Source: VRUE01 sp035557635
GTDB lineage: Bacteria; Actinomycetota; Thermoleophilia; Solirubrobacterales; 70-9
Assembly: GCA_035557635.1 (NCBI GenBank)
Contig: DATMDR010000022.1
Coordinates: 1 to 64,000, forward strand
DNA: 64,000 nucleotides
Reading direction: 5' to 3'
Shown: positions 59,287 to 64,000 of the stretch, piece by piece
How positions within the stretch are numbered: position 1 is the stretch's first letter
Layout of the letters: each line of letters opens with the position of its first letter
Program-made: the position numbers and the translations under genes
Notes under the pieces: model-generated
Databases searched by the model: none
Seen by the model: only the letters and a program-made list of their open reading frames with translations
What the model was told of the DNA's origin: nothing

Positions 59287-59745
59287 CTAGCCGCTGGGTG
59301 GGCTCAGGTCGGGACCCGGGATCGGGGTGCCGTGGGGGTCGTGACTGGGTTCGCCGAGCTTGGCGGCGATCAGCAGCTCCAGCTCCTCGGAGATGTAGTG
59401 CTCGAGCACCTCGGCCTCGGCGTGGACGCGGTCGTCGGGCATGCCCAGCGCCTCGGAGAGGTAGGCCTCGATCAAGCGGTGGTGGCGGATCACCTCCAGC
59501 GCGACCTTCTCCCCGGCCGGGGTCAGGGTGACGCCCTTGTAGGGGAGGTAGTCGGCAAGCCCCAGATCGTCGAGCCGCTTCAGCATCGAGGTCGCCGTGG
59601 CCGGAGTCACCCCCAGCCGCTCCGCCAGCTCGCCGTTCGTCACCGGTCCCTCCCGCTCCAGCGCGACGGCGTAGATCGCCTTCGCGTAGTCCTCGATCGC
59701 CGCCGTCCCAGCCGCTCCTCGAACGTTCTCGCTTCGCGCACCCAT
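59287..59745 (-). CDS. DtxR/MntR family metalloregulator
   Basis: 152 aa. Winged helix (NGELAERLGVTPATATSMLKRLDDLGLADYLPYKGVTLTPAGEKVA) and metal-dependent dimer domain (RHHRLIEAYLSEALGMPDDRVHAEAEVLEHYISEELELLI), with the His/Glu/Met-like ligand positions of the DtxR family. No SH3 domain, like MntR. Its ATG overlaps the ZIP gene stop by one base. It probably represses its own operon through the site at 62149-62177. Confidence 0.88.
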   Translation of the reverse strand: MGARSENVRGAAGTAAIEDYAKAIYAVALEREGPVTNGELAERLGVTPATATSMLKRLDDLGLADYLPYKGVTLTPAGEKVALEVIRHHRLIEAYLSEALGMPDDRVHAEAEVLEHYISEELELLIAAKLGEPSHDPHGTPIPGPDLSPPSG

Positions 59746-60971
59746 CAGACGCTCACCAGGAGCCCGGTCAGGTAGAGGGCAAGGATGCCGATCAGGATGC
59801 CGGCGACCGATAGCGGGTGCAGGTAGCGACCCTCGTCGTCGCGCATCGCCGGCGCGATCTGCACCACCACCCTGGCGATCGCCCCGACCCCGACGCCGAA
59901 GAGCAGGGCCGCGAGGCTGGGGTTGAAGGCCGCCGCGCCAATCCAGGCGCCGAGGACCGCCGGAGCGCCCGCGATCAGCCCCAGGGCCGCGAGACGGCGG
60001 AGGCCGGGACGAGCGCTGGGACCGTCCTCGCCCTCGCGCAGCGGGGCCACGATCGCCAGCCCCTCGGTGGTGTTGTGGATCGCGAAGCCGACCACCAGGA
60101 AGGCCCCCAGGGCGAGCGCCCCGGTCGCGTAGGCCGAGCCGATCGCCAGGCCCTCGCCGAGGTTGTGCAGGCCGATCCCGATGGCGACCAGCAGCGCCAG
60201 GTAGAGGCCGCCGGCCGCGGTGCCACCGCCGGCCGCCTCGCGACGGCGCGCCAGGTAGGCGTCGACTCCGGCCAGCGCCAGGTAGGCGGCGATGCCGCCC
60301 GCGAAGACGAGCTCGGCACCGCCGAAGGCTCCGGGCGCTTCACCCGCGATCTCCAGTCCCTCGAGGCCGGCGTCGATCCCGAGGAAGGCGAGCAGCCCGA
60401 CGGTGAAAGCGATCAATGCCCCGATCCAGCGCTCGCCGATGCGGCGCACGAAGGGCAGCCAGAGCATGCCGAGGCTGACCGGGATCACGCCCACGTAGAT
60501 CCCCAGCAGCGCCATCAGGCCGTAGAAGCTCAGGTCCGCCTCGGGGGTTTCGGCGGCGACGTCGATCGCGGCGTCGATCGTCCCCCCGGTGGAGGTGAGG
60601 ATGAAGATCTCGTAGGCCTCGCCTTCGATCCAGGGGTATTCGATCCGCAGCGTGGCCGAGCCGAGCCGACTGATCTCGCGCCCCTCGCTGGTCGCGAACG
60701 GGGCGAAGGCGTCGTTGACCGCGACCTGGGCCACCTCGACCGGGTCGGGCCCGTCGTTGCGCAGGGTCAGCTCGATCTCGCCGGGCCGCAGCACGGTGCG
60801 CTCGACCGTGACCTCCTCGACCGGAGGGCCGGTCCGCTCGCCGAGCCCAGGCCCGCCGAGCAGCGCGAAGGCACCGATCGCGACCGCGATCAGAGCCAGC
60901 GGGATCAGGCCCAGGGCCCAGGCCGGCAGGCGGCCGCCGCGTAGCTGCTCGGCCTGCGTTCCCGCCTCCAT
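59745..60971 (-). CDS. ZIP family metal transporter with extracellular domain
   Basis: 408 aa. A first transmembrane helix (about 20-42) is followed by a beta-sandwich extracellular domain (about 50-140), then a ZIP core with eight helices. The metal sites read HNLGEGLAIG (about residue 267) and HNTTEGLAIV (about 300). It imports divalent metal such as Mn, Fe or Zn. The N-terminal domain is an addition to normal ZIP proteins and may bind metal. Located between multicopper oxidase and DtxR genes. Confidence 0.88.
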   Translation of the reverse strand: MEAGTQAEQLRGGRLPAWALGLIPLALIAVAIGAFALLGGPGLGERTGPPVEEVTVERTVLRPGEIELTLRNDGPDPVEVAQVAVNDAFAPFATSEGREISRLGSATLRIEYPWIEGEAYEIFILTSTGGTIDAAIDVAAETPEADLSFYGLMALLGIYVGVIPVSLGMLWLPFVRRIGERWIGALIAFTVGLLAFLGIDAGLEGLEIAGEAPGAFGGAELVFAGGIAAYLALAGVDAYLARRREAAGGGTAAGGLYLALLVAIGIGLHNLGEGLAIGSAYATGALALGAFLVVGFAIHNTTEGLAIVAPLREGEDGPSARPGLRRLAALGLIAGAPAVLGAWIGAAAFNPSLAALLFGVGVGAIARVVVQIAPAMRDDEGRYLHPLSVAGILIGILALYLTGLLVSV

Positions 60972-60973
60972 CG

Positions 60974-62119
60974 TCAGGCGGGTTTCCCGCCGCCCCAGGG
61001 CAGCTTGCAGTAGGCGGCGGCCGCGGCCGCCGGAGTCAGCAGCGACGGGTTGCCGACGCGGAAGAACCCGGTCCAGCCCAGCTCGGCGAACTCGCTGACG
61101 TGGGCGTGGAACATGTAGTCGCCGTCGAAGGGGAACTTCATCTCGAGGATCGAGCGCTGGCCCTGGCCCTGGACGATCGTGTCGGTGAATTCAGCCGGCG
61201 CCAGCGAGGTTCCGGTCGGGTAGTGCTGGAAGAAGTTGGCGTGAACGTGGAACGAGTTCAGCGGGTCGTACTCGAGCACGTTGACCAGGTAGATCCGGAC
61301 CAGCTCGTCGCGCGCCACCCGGATCGGCTCGTTGATGTAGTGGAAGCCGACCGTGTTGACCGCGTAGACCTCGTTGGCGAGGTCGAAGTTGGTATCGAAG
61401 CCGTTCATCACCATCACCATCTCGTCGGCTTCCGGACGCCCCTTCTTCGGGTCGACGATGAAGGCGCCGTAGAGCCCGCGAGCGATGTGGGCGGCCAGCG
61501 GCGCGACGTGGCAGTGGTAGAGGTGGAGGCCGAACGGCTCGGCCTCGAATTCGTAGGAGAACGCTTCCCCGGGCTCGATCTGGCCGCCGCCCTGGCGCTC
61601 GCCGATCCCTGGCATGCCGTCCATCAGCGCCGGGTGAATGCCGTGGAAGTGCATCGTGTGCGGGTGGGAGGAGCCGTTGACAAAGCGGATCCGCAGCTTC
61701 TCCCCCTCACGGGCGCGCAGGGTCGGCCCCGGGACGCGGCCGTTGTAGGTCCAGGCTTCGTACTTGACCCCCGGCGCGACTTCGATCTCCTTATCGTGGG
61801 CAACGATCTCCCACTCACGCAGGACGCGGCCGCTGGCGAGGCGCCGTGTCTTGCCGTAGTCGAAGTCGCGCAGTAGCTGACTGGGGTTGAAGCCGTTGGC
61901 CCGGTGGTCGACGCTTCGTCCCGGAGCGAAGGTCGCGTGGGCAAAGCTTTCGTGTCCCATGTGAGGGGCTTTCCCGTCCGCAGCGGCACCCTGGCCCTGA
62001 GCCAAGGCGCTGGCCCCCTCTCCGCGCTGCAGCAGTGAGTTGATCCCAACCGCAGCCGGAACTACTGCAGCAGCGCCGAGCAGCTTTCGCCGACTGAGCT
62101 TGCCGCCGTCCTCGCTCAC
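60974..62119 (-). CDS. Two-domain multicopper oxidase (Tat-exported)
   Basis: 381 aa from GTG 62119 (AAGAGGA ribosome site). Twin-arginine signal RRKLLGAAAVVPAAVG at residues 10-25. Copper motifs: HPHTMHFHGIH, HLYHCHVAPLAAHI, NSFHVHANFFQH and MFHAHVSEFAELGWTG, covering the T1 and T2/T3 ligands of a two-domain laccase or nitrite-reductase-like oxidase. It may oxidise Mn(II) or Fe(II). It is the first gene of the operon oxidase-ZIP-DtxR. Confidence 0.9.
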   Translation of the reverse strand: MSEDGGKLSRRKLLGAAAVVPAAVGINSLLQRGEGASALAQGQGAAADGKAPHMGHESFAHATFAPGRSVDHRANGFNPSQLLRDFDYGKTRRLASGRVLREWEIVAHDKEIEVAPGVKYEAWTYNGRVPGPTLRAREGEKLRIRFVNGSSHPHTMHFHGIHPALMDGMPGIGERQGGGQIEPGEAFSYEFEAEPFGLHLYHCHVAPLAAHIARGLYGAFIVDPKKGRPEADEMVMVMNGFDTNFDLANEVYAVNTVGFHYINEPIRVARDELVRIYLVNVLEYDPLNSFHVHANFFQHYPTGTSLAPAEFTDTIVQGQGQRSILEMKFPFDGDYMFHAHVSEFAELGWTGFFRVGNPSLLTPAAAAAAYCKLPWGGGKPA

Positions 62120-62148
62120 CGGATCCTCTTGCGGAGATATTTCGACAC

Positions 62149-62177
62149 GTCTAAATCAGAGTTTAGACACATCTAAA
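62149..62177. promoter_or_regulatory. DtxR/MntR-type operator
   Basis: Three half-sites of TCTAAA/TTTAGA type are packed together: GTCTAAA (62149-62155), TTTAGAC (62162-62168) and TCTAAA (62172-62177). Two overlapping palindromes result. This is where the promoter of the multicopper oxidase operon must be, and the operon encodes the regulator. Confidence 0.6.
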
Positions 62178-62187
62178 GACGCTTGGT

Positions 62188-62257
62188 GGAGGCGACGGGG
62201 ATGACCCCGAACGAGCCTCCCTGCTGTTGCGAGGGAGGGGTCATCCCCGTCGCCTCC
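62188..62257. repeat. Palindromic element upstream of ygfZ
   Basis: Perfect 21 bp arms (62188-62208 and 62237-62257) with a 28 nt loop holding a second stem (CCTCCCT/AGGGAGG). Same layout as the element at 58359. It lies 27 bp before the ygfZ start and 11 bp past the DtxR operator. Confidence 0.75.
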
Positions 62258-62283
62258 CGACCGGAGCTTCTTAGAATTGGGGA

Positions 62284-63231
62284 ATGCCTGATGCGACCAC
62301 AGTCGAGATCGATGCTCAGTACCGCCAAGTGCGCGAAGAGTGTGGGCTGCTTGATCGCTCGGCGCGCGGCAAGCTGCTGGTCACCGGTCCCGAGGCCGCC
62401 GAGTACCTGCAGGGGCAGCTGACCAACGAGGTCGAGGCGCTGGAGCCGGGCGAAGGTGGCTATGCGGCCCTGCTCGACCGCAAGGGCCACATGCAGGCCG
62501 ATATGCGCGTCCTGAGGCTGGCCGCGGACGAGATCTGGATCGACACCGAGCCGGAGGCGCTCGAAGCAGCCCGCCGCCACCTGCAGACCTACAAGATCGG
62601 CCGCCAGGTCGAGGTCGCCGACGCCGAGCGGGCACTCCTCTCCCTGATCGGTCCGCGCAGCGCTGAGATCGCCGCCTCTCCCCCGCTTCCCCCTTACCGC
62701 TGCGAGCGGCTGGCGGCGCACGGCGTCGAGTGCCTCGCGGTCGGGACCCGCGACGGGATCGACCTGATCGCCGCCGCGGACGATGCCGAGCGCCTGCGGG
62801 GGGCGCTGGTCACGGCCGGTGCCCCCGAGGTCGTTCCCGAGGTGGCGGAGATCCTGCGGATCGAGGCGGGCACGCCGCGCTTCGGCGCCGAGATGGGCCC
62901 GCGGACGATGCCCGCCGAGGCCGGCATCGTCGAGGCCGCGGTGAGCTTCACCAAGGGCTGCTACATCGGTCAGGAGCCAGTGGCCCGCCTCCACTACAAG
63001 GGCCGTCCGAACCGGCACCTGCGCGGGCTGAGGCTGAGCGCCCCGGCGGCACACGGAACGCCCCTGCGACTGGGCGAGAAGGAGGTCGGCGAGGTCGGTA
63101 GTTCCTGCCTCTCCCCGGCGCTCGGCCCACTCGGACTGGCGATCGTCCGCCGCGAGGCGGAGCCCGGCGACGAGCTCGCCGTAGGTGAAGATGGCGTTAC
63201 GGCGCGCGTGGTCGACTTGCCCTTCGGTTAG
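62284..63231 (+). CDS. ygfZ: YgfZ/GcvT-like folate-binding protein
   Basis: 315 aa. The YgfZ signature KGCYIGQEPVARLHYKG (with the essential Cys) is near residue 220; the N-terminus LLDRSARGKLLVTGPEAAEYLQGQLTNEV is the folate-binding start. YgfZ-type proteins help Fe-S enzyme maturation using tetrahydrofolate. No T-protein of glycine cleavage is nearby, supporting the YgfZ over GcvT reading. Confidence 0.93.
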   Translation: MPDATTVEIDAQYRQVREECGLLDRSARGKLLVTGPEAAEYLQGQLTNEVEALEPGEGGYAALLDRKGHMQADMRVLRLAADEIWIDTEPEALEAARRHLQTYKIGRQVEVADAERALLSLIGPRSAEIAASPPLPPYRCERLAAHGVECLAVGTRDGIDLIAAADDAERLRGALVTAGAPEVVPEVAEILRIEAGTPRFGAEMGPRTMPAEAGIVEAAVSFTKGCYIGQEPVARLHYKGRPNRHLRGLRLSAPAAHGTPLRLGEKEVGEVGSSCLSPALGPLGLAIVRREAEPGDELAVGEDGVTARVVDLPFG

Positions 63232-63243
63232 ATTCTCGCCGCG

Positions 63244-63732
63244 ATGGGTCGTCGGAGAGGGAGCGTTGCGGCGCTGGCATGCGCACTGGGTGCGCTGGCA
63301 CTGATCGTCGCCGGCTGCGGTGCCGAGGAGCGGGTCAACGACCCACGGCCGCAGCCACCCACCCACGTCAGCGTCTCGGTCACCGAGGGCGAGGTCACGG
63401 TGCAGCCCGAGCGAATCGCTGTCGGGCCCGAACCGACCCAGCAGATCCCCCAGAACGAGGAGGTCGAGCAGCCGACGGTGCGCAGCAACGCGCCACTCAA
63501 CGTGCTCATCGTCGCCGCCAACCTCACCGACGTCCGCTCGCGGCTGGTCCTGCGCGGACCGAAAGACACCAGCTCGGGCACCCTCGTCCCCAACGGCAAC
63601 GGCACCCTCCTCACCGACCTGCCCACCGGGGCCTACGAGATCGTCGCGGCCGGCCTCCCCGGCGCCAAACCCGCCCGCCTCGTCGTCGGTCCCTACCGGA
63701 CCTCCTCCGATAACGACATCCTGCTGCCGTAG
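63244..63732 (+). CDS. Secreted lipoprotein
   Basis: 162 aa with lipobox IVAGC (Cys25), a Pro/Gln-rich linker and a C-terminal beta domain (about 80-160) ending NDILLP. The C-terminal part NVLIVAANLTDVRSRLVLRG resembles small beta-sandwich domains of envelope lipoproteins. Function unknown. It follows ygfZ by 12 bp. Confidence 0.75.
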   Translation: MGRRRGSVAALACALGALALIVAGCGAEERVNDPRPQPPTHVSVSVTEGEVTVQPERIAVGPEPTQQIPQNEEVEQPTVRSNAPLNVLIVAANLTDVRSRLVLRGPKDTSSGTLVPNGNGTLLTDLPTGAYEIVAAGLPGAKPARLVVGPYRTSSDNDILLP

Positions 63733-63734
63733 AT

Positions 63735-63755
63735 AAGCCGCTGCAAGCGGCTTTT
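63735..63755 (+). terminator. Rho-independent terminator
   Basis: AAGCCGCT (63735-63742) and AGCGGCTT (63746-63753) form an 8 bp stem with a 3 nt loop, followed by a short T-run. It directly follows the lipoprotein stop. Confidence 0.8.
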
Positions 63756-63793
63756 CAGGACGGCGGTCCCGTCTGGACGGCTTGTCAGCATCG

Positions 63794-64000
63794 ATGGCGA
63801 TGATCGTCGTGCTCGCAATCGCCGTCGTCCTGCTCGCAGCGGGGCTCGTCTACGCGCTCCTCGCCCGCCGCGAGGGTCCGCTCGAGCAGCCGGATCTCGG
63901 CCCCGCGATCCAGGAAGCGACCTTGAAAGCCGTCGCCGAGATGGTGCCGACGCTGCTGCAGAGCAACGACGAGGCGCGCAAGCTCGACGCGAAGACGGCA
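63794..64000 (+). CDS. Membrane-anchored protein, partial (possibly RmuC-like)
   Basis: Starts at ATG 63794 (ATG 63800 also in frame) and runs off the right edge; 69 residues visible. One N-terminal transmembrane helix (AMIVVLAIAVVLLAAGLVYALL) is followed by a charged helix (AIQEATLKAVAEMVPTLLQ). The layout matches RmuC, a DNA recombination protein with a membrane anchor and coiled coil, but the diagnostic nuclease-like domain is outside the window. Confidence 0.5.
   Translation, partial: MAMIVVLAIAVVLLAAGLVYALLARREGPLEQPDLGPAIQEATLKAVAEMVPTLLQSNDEARKLDAKTA

Overview
The window is chromosomal DNA of a high-GC actinobacterium, most likely class Thermoleophilia (Solirubrobacterales). This is an inference from several signs: about 65-70% GC, a complete coenzyme F420 pathway with a fused FbiC, many secreted Ig-like, LamG and collagen-like proteins with Arg/Lys-rich tails, and actinobacterial stop-start overlaps (ATGA, GTGA, TTGA). 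No rRNA or phylogenetic marker is present, so the class assignment stays tentative.

Layout. 0-9 kb: a partial reductase, a secreted protein, a collagen-like protein, a Baeyer-Villiger-type monooxygenase coupled to a carbonic anhydrase, a ferritin-like stress protein, polyphosphate kinase 2 and an acylphosphatase/LigD-phosphoesterase fusion. 9-15.2 kb: a cell-surface block with a three-gene secreted operon, a two-repeat secreted protein, a PEBP-like lipoprotein and another secreted protein. 15.4-20.1 kb: a 4.7 kb island bounded by an intact tRNA-His and a copy of its 3' half. It carries a five-gene operon (DUF4062 protein, unknowns, Cas2-like protein) and a divergent toxin-antitoxin-SecB-like chaperone (TAC) module with two matching operators. 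20-36 kb: photolyase operon, hydroxylase, OsmC/Ohr, a papain-like protease gene pair behind tRNA-Arg, polytopic membrane protein, MsrA, TetR regulator, tRNA-Pro, tRNA-Gly, and PQQ-propeller and LamG proteins. 37.3-40.3 kb: a second island, between a 48 bp 3' fragment of tRNA-Trp and the intact tRNA-Trp, with a radical SAM enzyme next to a polypeptide with a strikingly periodic Val/Asn segment.

40.4-49.9 kb: tRNA-Leu genes, an HTH/LAGLIDADG-like gene under a LexA-type SOS box, then acetoacetyl-CoA synthetase, acyl-CoA carboxylase beta and HMG-CoA lyase, which fit acetoacetate and leucine catabolism. 50-56.5 kb: npdG-cofD-cofC-cofE with fbiC on the opposite strand, together covering F420 synthesis and reduction except the deazaflavin-independent steps. 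56.5-64 kb: aquaporin, NMT1-like binding protein, a multicopper oxidase-ZIP transporter-DtxR regulator operon with its own operator, YgfZ, a lipoprotein and a partial membrane protein.

The least expected structure is a set of large hairpins between 52.6 and 62.3 kb. Two lie in frame inside cofE and fbiC, where they encode extra low-complexity segments, and two lie between genes. A second theme is a group of genes whose conserved N-termini extend upstream of any ATG/GTG/TTG, suggesting CTG or ATC starts or sequence errors. Long ORFs that mirror real genes on the opposite strand were left out.
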